A stretch of DNA of 64,000 nucleotides from Lathyrus oleraceus (taxonomy: Eukaryota; Streptophyta; Magnoliopsida; Fabales; Fabaceae). The notes below the pieces were generated by a model, which worked only from the letters and a program-made list of their open reading frames with translations, made no database searches and was not told the origin of the DNA. Positions 23,608-36,041 of this stretch are shown piece by piece; positions within the stretch are counted from its first letter, which is position 1, and every line of letters starts with the position of its first letter. A program made the translations under genes and the position numbers. Where the stretch lies: positions 276,665,416 through 276,729,415 of the forward strand of contig NC_066583.1 in assembly GCF_024323335.1 (NCBI RefSeq), read 5' to 3'.

Positions 23608-26600
23608 CCAAACCCTAACTGCAATTGCTGATAACAGAATTCATATCTAAAATTTTCCATTTCCCTCCAATTTTCTCTCTCTTTGAATTTCATTTTTCTT
23701 CACACAAACACCAAATATTTTTTGAGATTCTTGATCCTCATGCAATTCTGAGCAAGAATCAACCATTGTTTGTTGGAATTGAGCAAGATTTGGAGCAGTT
23801 CATGTACATGAACATGTTGATGGAAGTTAGAAATTAAGCTAGATCCAGGCGTTTTCATCCAATCCTTTGTGCACAAAGCTTCAATAGAGGTTCAAGGAAG
23901 TTGATCTGGAGCATATGAGAGCTTAAGGACACGTGTACAGAAACTGCCATTTCCAAGTAGGTTGAATTCGATCCTCACATTTTGTTGTTTTATGTATATA
24001 AATGTGTAGATCTCTTTGTGCTGAGCATGCTGATATGTTTAGTTTTGAAAATGGATGAGAAATGAACATGTTATATGAACTTTCAGTTTTGATGTTGATA
24101 ATGTTTTTCCTCGATCCATAAAACCTAGCCTGAATTAAGATAAATTGATCATGGATTTGGATTGTATGATGAAAGATCTTTCGAATGGTTTATTATTTGT
24201 CCAATTATGGAAAAATTTATTGATCTCCGCCGCCTGGATGGCCGGAGAAGACGGTTGTTTCCGCCGTCTGCAACTGGTTCATATCCTAGGGTTTTTGTCC
24301 TATGTGGCTGATGACTATATGCTCCGTGTCTAATCCATTGGTTGTGATCCTTTTGACCATGTTGCGTGTGCATTGACCTGGTGATGTGTACTGATGACAC
24401 ATTAATGAAACGTTGTGTTTCATTTATTTGCTTGCGTGTTGCTGACTGTATGCTTCGTGTCCATTCCATTGGCCTGTGTTGCTTTGACTGTGCTGAGTGT
24501 GTGTTGACCTGCTTGAGTGGCATGCTGAGTAGATTAGTGATGTGCTGCGTTTTAGCATTCAAATTTGGACCGTTTGATCATCATTTTCGTGCTAGATCAT
24601 GTGGCTCAGATTAATTCTGATTTAATTTGAATAATTGTTTTCCCTCCATTTCTTTTTAATATGTCATGTTATTTTGCTCATTTGAAAAAATCATAAAAAA
24701 ATAGTAAAATGCTCCAATTTGACTCCAACTTTTTTCCATAGATTTGTTTTAATGTCTAGTTTTTTATAGGACTAATTTCATGATTTGTTTGTTTCTGGAA
24801 TTTTTTTTTGGAATTTTTGAATCCATGTTGTGCTTAATTGATATGTTATGTTCAATGCCATGTGAAATGCTATGTGTTGATCCAATTGATCTGAATTTTC
24901 ATATGCTTGATCTTCACATGTGATATGAATTTTTGAGCCTTGGTTTGGGATTTTTCTCATATGCTATTGTTGTTTTTGACACATGAGGATATGGTGTGAC
25001 AATTTGTGTCACATTTTTGATATTGCATTTGTGCATTTTTATTCACCTATCATTTGAACTCTTCTGGATTTGATATTTTGCATGTTGATCATTCATAACA
25101 TGAGAAACTTGCATAAAAAATATCAAAGTCTTTGCGTGCTTTTCTGTTTTGATTTGGATTTTCTAGTTTGGATGTCCATTTTGTGCTCATTTTATGGTCT
25201 TTGCATACCATGAGCCATTTGAGGTACTTGCCTTATGAATTGATGTTGGTCCTTTTGAGGACTTTTTATTGAATGTTTGAATGTGCAATATGTGAAAGAT
25301 TGACTTCTGTTTTGATCATTTGGTTTGGTTTTGGACCTAGTCTTTGTACTAGTGTTTTGTACATGAACTAACCTTGATTTGTGTTTCAGGTTTGGACATT
25401 TAGCATTAATGGTTGAGTTGCTCACCTTTTGAAATGCAAATTGGATTGTGTTCTGACTTCTTTGTGTTTTGTAGGGATTTAAGTTGATGTGTTGAGCTCA
25501 TTGCTTTATTTGATTGTTTGAACATTGCTTGTTGAGTTGTGTAACAGTTGGATGATTTCACTGTTTGTTTTCTGATTGGTTGTCTGAGATACTAACTGGT
25601 TAGCTTTTGTACAGGTACATTAGTTGCTTGCTTTTAGCTGAGGCATGTTACTTAATAAGTCCTCCTAAGCAAAAAGGCAATTGACAGATATAAGGGATTA
25701 GTAGCCAATCCCCTGTTATTCAGTGAGTCGTTCTTTATGCTCGCACTACGTGCTGATGCTTCTGAACATGAACCCAAGATCTTTGTCCAGAGTCTGTCAA
25801 GTGGAATAGGGTCCCCCTTTCTGGATCCCCATTATTTCATTATCATAAGCTCACCTAGGCCAGGGTTAAGAGCATGAGGTCTCACCCTCATTACCATTTT
25901 AATCAGCTTCACCCTAACTCTCAATGTTAGTGGTTAAGAGCTACAGATTACCCTTGTACAGTTTGGCTTGTTTGTCGAGGTTGATATGACCCCTCTTGAC
26001 TAAAGCCTATCCATTGTTTGGGCCTCTTGTGTGGATATAGTGAGTGATGCTTGTTCACTTATGTTAATGTGTTTATCTGCTTTCCTCTTCTCATCTCCAT
26101 TTCTGTAGGAGTTGTGTGGTTGATTCCTGAGGAAGTAGGATTCTGTTAGAGACCTCAACTTAGGGATTGTTGATTGCATGACAACTATTAGGCTCGAGTC
26201 AGTCTCCCTATTAGTTTGTTATTTCCCTGGTCTCTGGTTAGGAGAGTGTTGTACCCCTGTTAAGGGGAACTACGTCACCCTGATTCTCATACCAGATGAG
26301 ATACGTAGGCAGGAGATTGAGCGAGATCTCTCCGGGCACCCTTTTCTTTTTTTGAGTCCGTGTTGGTTTAACCTTTTCTTTGTTTGTTGTTTTGTGTGTG
26401 TGTACCCTTTGTTTGTCTTCTTTGGTGTGAGTACTTGTTTGTCCAGTGTATGCACATGTTGTATGTTCATTACCCTGAGGATTTCTTTTGTCATCACTTG
26501 GGGTTCAGATTGGGGTTCACCTATACTGATTTAGGGTTCACGTTTGGGGGGTTTAATTGTATCATTTGGGGTTCAGTTATGACGATGGTCATTCAGATTG

Positions 26601-26649
26601 GGGTTCACCTTTGGGGTTCATCTTTGGCGTTCGCTGATTAGCGTTTGTT

Positions 26650-26815
26650 TTTGTTTGGAGTCGGATGTAAGTCCATGTATTGGCATTCTGTTTCCTTTTG
26701 TTTGGTTATTGTTTGGAGTCAGATGTAAGCCCATGTATTGGCATTCTGTTTCCTTTTTATTGTTTGGAGTCGGGTGTAAGTCCGTGTATTGGCATTCTGT
26801 TTCCTGTCGAGTGTT
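26650..26815 (+). repeat. Imperfect triple repeat in the Ogre LTR
   Basis: TTTGGAGTC words at 26654, 26712 and 26763, each followed by TGTATTGGCATTCTGTTTCC. The same array is at about 50719-50880 in the 3' LTR. Confidence 0.75.
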
Positions 26816-27343
26816 TCTTGTGACGTCTCAGCGTCTCTTTTTGGCGTTTTGTTTCGGCGTGCGTTAGCCGAGCTACGAGTGCTCTGATTCTTCTCTGGAT
26901 AGAGAAGATATGTAGGCATAGGATGCGATATCCTAGCGAGCATGTCTCCCTTTTCCCCGAACTACGTTGGCTCTGATGTTTGTTTCTGACAAACTACGTA
27001 GGCCCAGGATGCGACATCCTGCCGAGTCCACTTCCTCCATTTTCCTTCATCTGTTTTATTATTCCAGTTTGTGCAATTTCTTTGAGCAGTTTTGTTAGCA
27101 ACCTTTTCCTATTCTTTGAGCTATCTTTTGAGCGTGGATCCCGTCGAGTACGACGGACGTGAGGGGTGCTAATACCTTCCCCTTGCGTAACCGACTCCCG
27201 TACCTTGTAATCTCTGGTTGTAAGACCGTTCCTTTCCCTTTCTTAGGTTAGTCCTGCGCTTCCTTTCCGCCATAGGATGAATAGCGTCGGTGGCGGCTCT
27301 GTAAACTATTTTTTTTCCGCCGGTTGTTTTTCGCGTTGCGACA

Positions 27344-27921
27344 CCTACCACATACACCCAACAATCAAACACCCAACTTCGTAATCCATTCATGTCATCC
27401 ACCCAACAACCAAACACCCAACGTCAAAATCTATTTATGCCACCCACCCAACCACAAAACCAAGAATCGAACCATATCCACCAACAACCATACGCTTCAA
27501 CCATAACCGTATACAGCCCAGATGATTCATATGGGTCACTTCATCGTAGTCCCCCATCAATGACCATTCAAACATCCCACCACCAAAACATACAACCATT
27601 GTTTAACTATATTATGCCCCATGAACCATTGCTTCGTTTCTAAAATGATTCAATGTCTGAATTTGGGCAACTAAACGGTCCACAATTCACCCAACCCCAT
27701 CGACCTAACTACGATGACATGGACACCGAACTCCATTACGAAAGTGTTGTTGGCCAGAGTCCCTCTGGATATTGGGAATAAATGATGACACATTTGTCAA
27801 ATATAGTTGGAACTTTCGTCGGACCTTCACACCAACCATCACTCGATCAGGTCAACACAAACAGACCCCAAACACCTCAGGAAAATCGTGGGAGACCTCA
27901 GAGACAAACTAACGCACTTGG
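27344..27921 (+). repeat. Duplicated 3' end of the PMD gene inside the Ogre
   Basis: These 578 bases match 51413-51990, the genuine right flank of the Ogre, with 12 substitutions and no indel. They begin with the target-site word CCTAC directly after the 5' LTR end and run, at a TGG shared by both partners, straight into the Ogre primer-binding site (TGGCGACTCTGCTGGGGA). Reading frames here (Gln/Pro/His-rich, for example 27392-27643) are the PMD tail and share its two stops. An Ogre normally has only a short spacer between LTR and PBS. See the findings for a possible mechanism. Confidence 0.93.
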
Positions 27922-27936
27922 CGACTCTGCTGGGGA
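27919..27936 (+). other. Primer-binding site of the Ogre element
   Basis: TGGCGACTCTGCTGGGGA is the Ogre-type PBS, recalled as complementary to the 3' end of a tRNA-Arg. It starts minus-strand DNA synthesis. Here it is 576 bases from the LTR end instead of a few. Confidence 0.85.
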
Positions 27937-28937
27937 CAGAAAGTTGACCTCTTGCTGGTCCATCTTCCCTAAGCGAGTCAATCCTAGCGCTCTCTAGCGT
28001 AGTTTTTAGAGTAGTTTGGGTTGTTTTTATTGCTTATTTATTGTATTTGTGATTATTATACTGTGGTTGTATATGTTTGCATATATGTTTGCATGCATCA
28101 TATTATCATTGTGCTGGATTCTGGACAGGTTTGGTTCCTTTGATTTGGGGTGGGTGTTCTGAGTGGGGCTAAAACCCAGGCCCGAGTATACACCTAGGAT
28201 TAGCGTGGTCTCACGTCTCCTCACATGTTGGATCAGCATGTTGTTGCGACGTGACATACCACAGCCGGACGAGGTTCTTTTGAGAGAGCTCTTCCTGGTG
28301 GAGTCTCCACTATGGTTGAGTTATCTCTTTTGAGCTGTTGACTTCGGTGACCGTTCTTTCCCGGATCTTTGGTTTAGATGATCTTATGAGAGCTGCAACG
28401 GCACACCCAAAAGGGCAAACCCGTTGGGTATCTTGTCCGATTGTCGAGACCATTATCCGCCTTAGGATGACCTTATTAGAATTCACCTGTGAGGGGAAGG
28501 GTTTGATTCTTACAGATACAGGTTCTGTTGGTGACTCTTTGATGGTGACTTTAGTTCAATTGGATTTATGGATATTTATTTCTGACACGCCGGAGTTCTG
28601 TCTGCGGTATTTATCAGCGGGTTCCGTTTATTTCGGATCCCCGGGCTGAATTTGAGGGTACTTGTTCAGATGGTTGTGTGGTTATCCGTTCTGTGGCTTT
28701 CCTGTGATGATGGTGATATATCCTTTGTTCCGTTTATTTCGGAACCCCGAGTTGGATTTGTGGTTACTTAGTCCCTTGGGTGGTTGTGATCAGTTCTAAG
28801 ACTGGAATCCAGTACAGTTGATGTTCAGATGACTTGGAGGATGGCACTATGCATTGCATTCATGCATCTGCATCATTCCCATTTTGCATTTATCCGTATC
28901 TAACTCATGTTTATTCATATGCAGGGAACATTCTTGA
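27937..28937 (+). other. Ogre 5' leader
   Basis: No convincing gene. It is the untranslated leader between PBS and ORF1. An ORF at 28338-28649 has no recognisable domain. A word GTTCCGTTTATTTCGGA occurs twice (near 28620 and 28725). Confidence 0.6.
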
Positions 28938-30694
28938 TTGAGATCCTGGTTGAGAGACATCCTTGTTCCAAGCATGAGGGCCGGCTTAAAAAATGATGTT
29001 GTCTACAGTTTCTTTGATCCAGAGATTGGCGTGCTGAAGGGTATGATAGCATTGATTACGCCTGACCATGTGGGGATGTTCCGTGAGGCTTATGGTGGTA
29101 TTTTGAAGATGGTTTTCAGGCTCACAGATGAGGATAGGAGTGCCATCCATACCTTTCTCCAGTTTTATGATCCGGGTTTGAGATGTTTTGTCTTCCCGGA
29201 TTACTTGTTGGGACCTTTGATGGAGGACTATGCCGGTATCCTGGGTATTCAGGTCAGAAACCAGATTCCTTTCTATGCTACTAAGGAAGAACCTGATATA
29301 GCTGAGATTTCTCGTGCTCTTTATTTGAGCCTAGAAGTGACTAAGGAAGGTTTGAAGGAGAAAGGAAAGTTGCCCGGTTTTCATCTGAGTTTCTTGGAGG
29401 CTAAAGCCAAGGAACATGTTGTTCTGGGTAATTGGAAGGCCGTTTGTGCTTTACTTGCCGTAAGCATTTATGGAATCATCTTGTTCCCTAATCACAAGAA
29501 CTTTGTGGATATTAATGTCGTCCGGGTGTTTGCTTAAAGGAATCCCATTCCTACCTTGATGGGGGATGTTTATTACTCGGTCCATAATCGGAACGAGAAG
29601 CGGCATGGAGGATTGATTAGATGTTGTGCTCAACTGTTATATAAATGGTTCATGGGATATTTGCCATCCAAGGGTGCCTTTGTCTTTCTTGACCATACGG
29701 TTAATTGGGCAACCAAGTTGATGGGTTTGAGAGCCAAGGACATAGCTTGGACTCACAGTGGTGTGACTGGACGAGATTTTATTTACAGTTGCGGGAGCTT
29801 TCCCAATGTGCCTCTTATAGGAGTTCAAGGGTGTATTAATTATAACCCAACGCTTCTTAAGAGGAAAATGGGATTTCCTATGGAGGTTCCTCCTCTCGAG
29901 TGTGAGATTCAGGAGTCTTTCTACTTCCCGGTTGAGGGAAATCAGTCATTGTTGAGGCAAGTGTCTAGTGCATGGCGCCACATTCAAAGGAAAGGCAAGA
30001 TTCCTTTTGGCAGAGTTAATAACAGGTCTTTTCCTCCATTCGATGATTGGCTCAGAAAGAGGGTTGAGCTCACTCGTCTACCATTTCCTGTGGGTGATCC
30101 TTGGTATCCGTTGATTGAGGAGCCACGTTCTTTTGTCAGTATGGAAGAGTTCCTTGAGATGAAGAGGGAGAGAGATCAACTGCAAGCAGAGAAGACTGAG
30201 TTGGAAATGAGTGTTGCTAGAATTCAAATGGCTAATCAGGAAATCAAAGGGAAATCAGAAGACCAGTCTAAGAGACATGCTCTGGAGGTGAAGCGTTTTG
30301 AGATAGATACCGCCTATTACTGTAAGATCAGCCAAGTGTTAGAGTCATCTACGAAGGAGCACGACCGCACCAAAGAGCAGTTGGCTAGAGCGTTGAAAGT
30401 TATTGAAGATGAGAAGAGGAGACAAGTCCTTGTGAAGACTCAGAGGGAAGCTAGAGCCAAGCCCTTACTGCGGAGTGGGAAGCGAAGCTGCGGGTTAAGG
30501 TAGAAGAGAAAGCGAAGATTATGACCGAGAGAGATCACTATCTTGCTGAGAGGGACCATTATTTCCGACAGATGAAGATTCATCAGAAAGAGGTGGGAAG
30601 ATTTCAGCAGGAGAATACTGAGCTCAGGTTCGCTATGAAGTTTACCAAGATGGTTGATGGTGCAGAGCCTTCTGTGGGACCTTCTTCAGATTAG
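28938..30694 (+). pseudogene. Ogre ORF1 (DUF7745-like), broken
   Basis: The Ogre-specific extra ORF upstream of gag; its function is unknown. Segment 1 (28938-29537; first ATG at 28974) contains IHTFLQFYDPGLRCFVFPDY and EDYAGILGIQV, typical of the DUF7745 family. A TAA at 29535-29537 is followed in a second frame (29556-30503) by CCAQLLYKWFMGYLPSKGAF and a long charged helix (KRERDQLQAEKTELEMSVAR), probably coiled coil. A frame change near 30465 shifts to the last stretch, ending PSVGPSSD and TAG at 30692-30694. At least three lesions prevent a full-length product. Confidence 0.8.
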
Positions 30695-31133
30695 CTTTTA
30701 TTGCAGTTGTTATCATGTGTTGGATTACCATCAGGCATGTTGACGGAATTCACTTGCTTGTATTTCTTTATGATTTTGGAGGATTGTAAAGTTGATTTGT
30801 ATCAAACATGATGTATGATTCTCGCACGTGCAGTGCACTTTTGTTACGCAATGGTTATTATCAGTCAATGATTGATCTTCAAGCTTTATTTGCTTTTCTG
30901 TGTACACTCACATAACACACACATGGTCGGGTGATATCTTTGCTAAATCATAAATCTCTGCTCTGTATGGTAAAACCAGATGATTGACGTCAGAATGTTT
31001 CCGTCGGATTATTATCCGTCTCAATGAAACCAGGATCGAAAGATAGAGTGTTCCTCATATGGATAGACATTGCATTCATGCATGAATCATAATAACTCGT
31101 CTTCTATTTTGCAGGTGTCGGTTTCTAACGTGT
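30695..31133 (+). other. Spacer between ORF1 and gag
   Basis: No gene seen; T/A-rich non-coding DNA. Confidence 0.6.
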
Positions 31134-34100
31134 TTGAATATTGTAGGAATCATTGCTCGCGCACGTAGAATCATTCCTCTGCACGTAGCTCGTCCGCACA
31201 GATACCCTACCAGACGCAATAAACCCAAACTGATGGATCCACCCAACGCTGACATTCTCGAGCTGAAAGAGAAGATGAGTGAGCTGATCAACGTCATGCA
31301 AGGGTTCACCTTGGGGCAGAAAGCACTTGTTGAGAAGGTGGAGAAGCTTGAGCGGGCTTCGGTTGCCAATAGTGGCAATAATCAAGAGGGTATCTCCAAC
31401 AATGGTCTTGGTGGTTCTAGGGATGGTGGCGATCCCAGAAGGAAGGCAACTACTGCTGGTGTAGTTATCAACAATGGTGGTGGTTTTGGCTTCGTTGCAG
31501 GCGGTAGACTAGGTCCTACGGGCAATACTCTGAAGGATAATCAGTTTCCTCCTTTCTTTGGGGATGTGGAGGATAAAGAAGAAGATCAGTTCTCTGTGCT
31601 GAACGAGCAATTTGGTCAGTATGGTGTTCAACCGCCGAACAAAGAAATTCAAGTACTGGCAAAGAAGATCAGGGCTTTGGAAAGCCATACCTCTCCTGGG
31701 GCTATTAATATGACAAACATGGGGCTGGTTGAGGGGATTGTGATCCCACAGAAGTTTAAAGTGCCCACGTTTGACAAGTATAATGGGAGTTCTTGCCCGG
31801 AAACTCATCTTCAGGCCTTTGTCCGAAAGATATCTGCCTACACCACGGATCAGAAGCTCTGGATGTACTTCTTCCAGGATAGCTTATCTGGCGGGTCTCT
31901 TGAGTGGTATACCAAGTTGAGATCATCAGATATTAAGAACTGGCAGGATTTGGGAGATGCTTTCTTTAAACAGTACCAATTCAATGCTGATATGGCACCT
32001 AGCCGTACCCAGTTGCAGGGTATGTCTCAGAAGCCAAATGAAGGGTTTAAAGAGTATGCCCAAAGGTGGAGAGAGTTGGCTGCCACGGTCCAACCACCGT
32101 TGGTAGATCGAGAGATGTCTGATCTGTTCATGGGTACCCTTTAGGGGACTTTTGCGGAAAGGATGGTGGGTTGTCCCGTCACTGGTTTTGCAGACATAGT
32201 AGTGGCTGGGGAGAGAATCGAAAGCTGGTTAAAAATGGGGAAGATACAGGGAAATGCTTCGTCGTCTGGGTCGAAGAAGCCATTTGGGAATGGCCAGCGT
32301 AAGAAGGAGGGTGACACGAGTGATGTGTATGCCCAGAGAGGACATGGTAGGGATCGTTACTACCAGCATACTGCTGCAATAACAATTCCTGCTGATAATC
32401 AACCTGCACAACAGCAACAGCAACAACAACAGCAACGGCAGCCATTTCAGCATAGAACACAAAGGGACGGGTATCAAGTGAGAGGACGGATGACTAATCG
32501 TCAGTTTGATAGGCCACCCGTGACGTATGCATTTCTGTTGAAGAAGTTGAAAGATCTTGGGTTGGTTTAGCTGAGAACGTTGGCTCCAGTAAGACCAGAT
32601 CAGAGGCCTGCTAGTTATGATGAGAATGCCAAGTGTGAATTCCATTGTGGTGTTCCCGGGCATAATATTGAGGATTGAAAAGCCTTTAAACATGTGGTCC
32701 AGGACTTGGTAGATTCTAAAGCCATTAATTTTGCACCATCGCCAAATGTTAATGCTAATCCCATGCCGACGCATGGTCAGATGGGGGTGAATGCAATTTC
32801 GGAGGATAAGAGGAAAATTGGGGTGATGAACGTGGACCGGTTAAGGACTCTCATGTCTATGGTCAAGAGACAGTTGTTAAAGAATGGAGTTTTTCCGGGT
32901 TGTGATAATTGTTGTGCTGCTTGCACTATCGCTGCAAACGGGTGCGTTATATTGAGGGAGACGGTGCAGAGAATGATGAATGAGGGGAGTCTCCGATTTG
33001 AAAAAGTTGATTTGGAGAAGGAGAATGTTTCAACAATAACCATTTATTTTGATCCTATCAACTTGTCAGCGCCAGCAGAGGCAGCTCCAGTTACCATCAC
33101 GGTGCCTGGGCCTATTCCATATGAAAATGATGATGATGTGCCATGGGACTATGGTGGGGAGGTGTATTGTAATGGAAAGAAGGTAGAAGATCAGGCTGTG
33201 GGTGATACCACCGTTTCAAAGGTGGATAATGCCGGACTTAGTGGTTTCACTCACAACGGGAGGTTGTTTGCGCCTGACACATTAAGGAGTGGGGAGGCAG
33301 AAAAAGAAAAGAGAGGTAAGGCCGAGGCTTTAGCCAGGGCAAGAGGTAAACAGGTGGTGAATGAAGGTACTCCTAGAGCGGCACCGGCGCCTGTTGGGTC
33401 GGAAAGTGAGCTTGATGATGAAGCCGAGGAGTTTTTAAGGATCATCAAGAAGTCTGAGTACAAACTTGTTGATCACTTGCAGCAGACTTCGTCTAAGATT
33501 TCAATCTTATCTTTGCTGTTAAGCTCAGAAGGGTATAGGGAGGCTTTGTTAAAAATGTTGAAGAGGGCCTATGTCCCGCAAGAGATTACGGTCAATCAGT
33601 TGGAGACAGTAGTGTCAAATGTCAATTCCAGCCATGGGTTGGGTTTCACTGATCTCGATCTTACTGTGGATGGACGTAATCACGATAACGCATTACACAT
33701 TTCGATGGAGTGTAAAGGAGCAGTGCTTTCGCACGTTCTGGTTGATACCGGCTCGTCACTCAATGTGTTGCCTAAGAAGGCCCTGGCTAAGTTGGATTGT
33801 GAAGGAGTAGTGTTGAGGCCTACTGATCTGGTGGTAAGAGCGTTTGATGGCTCTAAGAGGGCTGTGTTTGGGGAAGTTGAGCTCCCTGTGAAGATCGGGC
33901 CCGAGGTGTTCAAGTCTGTGTTCTATGTCATGGACATTCAGCCGGTATACAGTTGCTTGTTGGGTCGGCCATGGATACACGCTGCTGGGGTAGTAACTTC
34001 GACTTTGCACCAGAAGTTAAAGTATATCTGTGACGGGCAGGTCGTAACAGTTTGTGGGGAGGAGGATATTTTCGTCAGCCACTTGTCATCGTTCAAATAT

Positions 34101-34525
34101 GTGGAAATGGACGGTGAAATATTTGAAACACCTTGTCAGGCGTTCGAAACCGTTAAGGTGGAGAATGCCATTTTTGCTGAGAAAGAGAAAAAGGCGTCCA
34201 TTGCTTCTTACAAATAGGCCACGGAGGTGGTGAAGAATGGAGAAGCCCCAGGTTGGGGAAGAATGATAGACATTGCAGCTAAAGAGGACAGGTTTGGGAT
34301 TGGCTATCAGTCGGGCCAAGGCTCGTCTGGACAGAATAGAGGACGTCGTCAGCCGTTCACGTTCACCAGTGCTGGAATGCTAGATCCAGATCGCGTCTGT
34401 GCGGTGGGTGAAGAGATCGACAGTGACTGCGAGCTCGACTCATGGATAAAACCGTGCTACCAGGGATGGAGATCCAGAACTGGAAGGCCGAAAAGATCAT
34501 CACTATCACTCTCCGTGAAGAGTAA
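31134..34525 (+). pseudogene. Ogre gag-protease polyprotein, four in-frame stops
   Basis: One reading frame is kept from 31134 to about 34450; the first ATG is at 31233 (MDPPNADILELK). Gag core: FKVPTFDKYNGSSCPETHLQ and SLEWYTKLRSSDIKNWQDLG. A Gln run lies at 32408-32440. A knuckle-like CEFHCGVPGHNIED follows at about 32635. The aspartic protease active site is VLVDTGSSLNVLP at about 33740, with the flap and GRPWIHAAG at about 33965. Stops at 32142 (TAG), 32568 (TAG), 32676 (TGA) and 34215 (TAG) each differ from a sense codon by one C-to-T or G-to-A change. A frame change near 34455 leads to a natural TAA at 34523-34525. Confidence 0.9.
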
Positions 34526-34801
34526 TATTTTTGTTTTTCAATTCTGTTTGCATGAAAGCCATACGTTTTTCCCGAAACGTAATGGTTCATTGTAAGGGCC
34601 ACCTCATGTGTTTCATTTTGCAACATTTGCTTCATTAATAAAAGGATGTTTTCGCATTAAAAACGGTGTTCTCTGTTTTTCCTTTATTTTTGCAGTTTAA
34701 TAAAAATAAAATAAAAATGGCAATGTTTATTTTCATTTTTCTTCCTTTTAATTTGCTTCGCTCCGGTTCTAAAAGCAATGCATGAATCAACATTCATGCA
34801 G
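34522..34801 (+). other. Candidate intron between Ogre protease and RT
   Basis: Ogre elements are known for an intron at this place. A donor-like GTAATA starts at 34522. Two acceptors are possible: TTTATTTTTGCAG ending near 34695 and CATTCATGCAG ending at 34801. The stretch is T-rich, as expected. Which site is used cannot be told from DNA alone. Confidence 0.5.
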
Positions 34802-36041
34802 ATGCGATCATTCTCCGGATCTCATTGATAACAATCCTGTTACACCCTCATATGACTTCGACAATCCGATCTATCATGCCGAAGAAGAAGGTGAAGAAGA
34901 TTGTGAACTGCCGGAAGAGTTGGCCAGGTTATTGAAGCAAGAGGAGAAGGTGATTCAACCGCACGAGGAGCAAGTCGAGATTGTTAATCTAGGCACCGAG
35001 GAGGTTAGAAAGGAAGTAAAGGTTGGGGCCGCTTTGGAGGTAAATGTCAAGAACAGAATGGTAGCATTGTTGAAAGAGTATGTTGATATCTTCGCCTGGT
35101 CTTATCAAGATATGCCAGGGTTGGATACCGATATCGTTGTACACAGGTTGCCATTGAGAGAAGATTGTCCTCCAGTGAAGCAAAAGTTGCGCAGAACTCG
35201 ACCCGAGATGGCCATGAAAATCAAAGAGGAGGTGCAAAAGCAGTTGGATGTTGGTTTCCTAGTTGTCACTAATTATCCGCCTTGGGTCGCGAACATTGTG
35301 CCGGTGTCGAAGAAGGATGGAAAGGTGAGGATGTGTGTGGACTACCGGGATTTGAACAGAGCTAGCCCGAAAGATGATTTCCCATTACCTCACATCGATG
35401 TGTTGGTAGATAATACAACTCAATTCTCGGTGTTTTCCTTCATGGATGGCTTTTCTGGCTATAATCAAATTAAAATGTCACCAGATGATATGGAGAAAAC
35501 AACGTTCATCACACCATGGGGAACTTTTTATTATAAGGTGATGCCATTCGGTCTCAAAAATGCTGGTGCCACGTATCAAAGAGCTATGGTGACTTTGTTT
35601 CATGATATGATTCATCAGGAGATCGAATGCTATGTTGATGACATGATAACAAAGTCCCAAACAGAAGAGGGGTATTTGGTAGACTTGGCCAAGTTGTTTG
35701 ACCGGTTGAGACAATTCAAATTTAGGTTGAATCCGAATAAGTGCACTTTCGGAGTGCGGTCCGGTAAGTTGCTGGGGTTTATTGTAAGTGAAAAGGGAAT
35801 CGAGGTTGATCCTGCTAAAGTAAAAGCGATACAAGAAATGCCTGAACCGAGAACAGAGAAGGAGGTTCGTGGTTTCTTAGGTAGATTGAACTACATTTTA
35901 CGGTTCATATCTCATCTAACAACCACGTGTGAACCCATATTCAAGTTATTGAGAAAAGATCAAACGGTCAGGTGGAATGACGATTGCCAAGCGGCATTTG
36001 AAAAAATAAAAAAATATTTGCAGGAGCCTCCGAAATTCTGA
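34782..36041 (+). CDS. Ogre reverse transcriptase
   Basis: A 419-codon open frame. An acidic N-terminal linker (EEEGEEDCELPEELARLL) precedes the RT palm. RT motifs are CVDYRDLNRASPKDDFPLPH, FSFMDGFSGYNQIKM with the first catalytic Asp, PFGLKNAGATYQRAM, and CYVDDMITKS with the paired Asp of the active site. The thumb/connection has LGFIVSEKGIEVDPAKV and RGFLGRLNYI. It copies element RNA into cDNA in virus-like particles. The frame ends early because about two extra bases at 36030-36035 separate it from the RNase H frame. The first ATG (34782) may lie inside the intron. Confidence 0.92.
   Translation: MNQHSCRCDHSPDLIDNNPVTPSYDFDNPIYHAEEEGEEDCELPEELARLLKQEEKVIQPHEEQVEIVNLGTEEVRKEVKVGAALEVNVKNRMVALLKEYVDIFAWSYQDMPGLDTDIVVHRLPLREDCPPVKQKLRRTRPEMAMKIKEEVQKQLDVGFLVVTNYPPWVANIVPVSKKDGKVRMCVDYRDLNRASPKDDFPLPHIDVLVDNTTQFSVFSFMDGFSGYNQIKMSPDDMEKTTFITPWGTFYYKVMPFGLKNAGATYQRAMVTLFHDMIHQEIECYVDDMITKSQTEEGYLVDLAKLFDRLRQFKFRLNPNKCTFGVRSGKLLGFIVSEKGIEVDPAKVKAIQEMPEPRTEKEVRGFLGRLNYILRFISHLTTTCEPIFKLLRKDQTVRWNDDCQAAFEKIKKYLQEPPKF

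Larger units (their letters stand above)
22345..27343 (+). repeat. 5' LTR of the Ogre-like element (4,999 bp)
   Basis: It aligns end to end with 40645-51412 once the CACTA insertion there is removed. It lacks 163 bases that the 3' LTR has (49546-49708; junction here at 25639/25640), otherwise lengths agree within 2 bases. The TATA box TATAAAAG is at 23600-23607. Imperfect triple repeats of about 51-58 bp lie at 26650-26815 (TTTGGAGTCGGATGTAAG words). Short ORFs in it (for example 24145-24614) recur in the 3' LTR but lack gene features. Confidence 0.95.

Noticed and set aside
24145..24614. ORFs repeated at 48053-48522
   Set aside because: Both are in the two LTR copies of one element; shared presence reflects LTR identity, not coding conservation.
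22345..27921. Idea that the Ogre LTR itself extends to 27921 and includes the PMD piece
   Set aside because: The right flank continues past the matching point (51990) into the natural PMD C-terminus, and CCTAC flanks the shorter LTR on both sides, so the LTR ends at 27343.
28338..28649. 103-codon ORF in the Ogre leader
   Set aside because: No recognisable domain, lies in the untranslated leader, no sign of family conservation visible.
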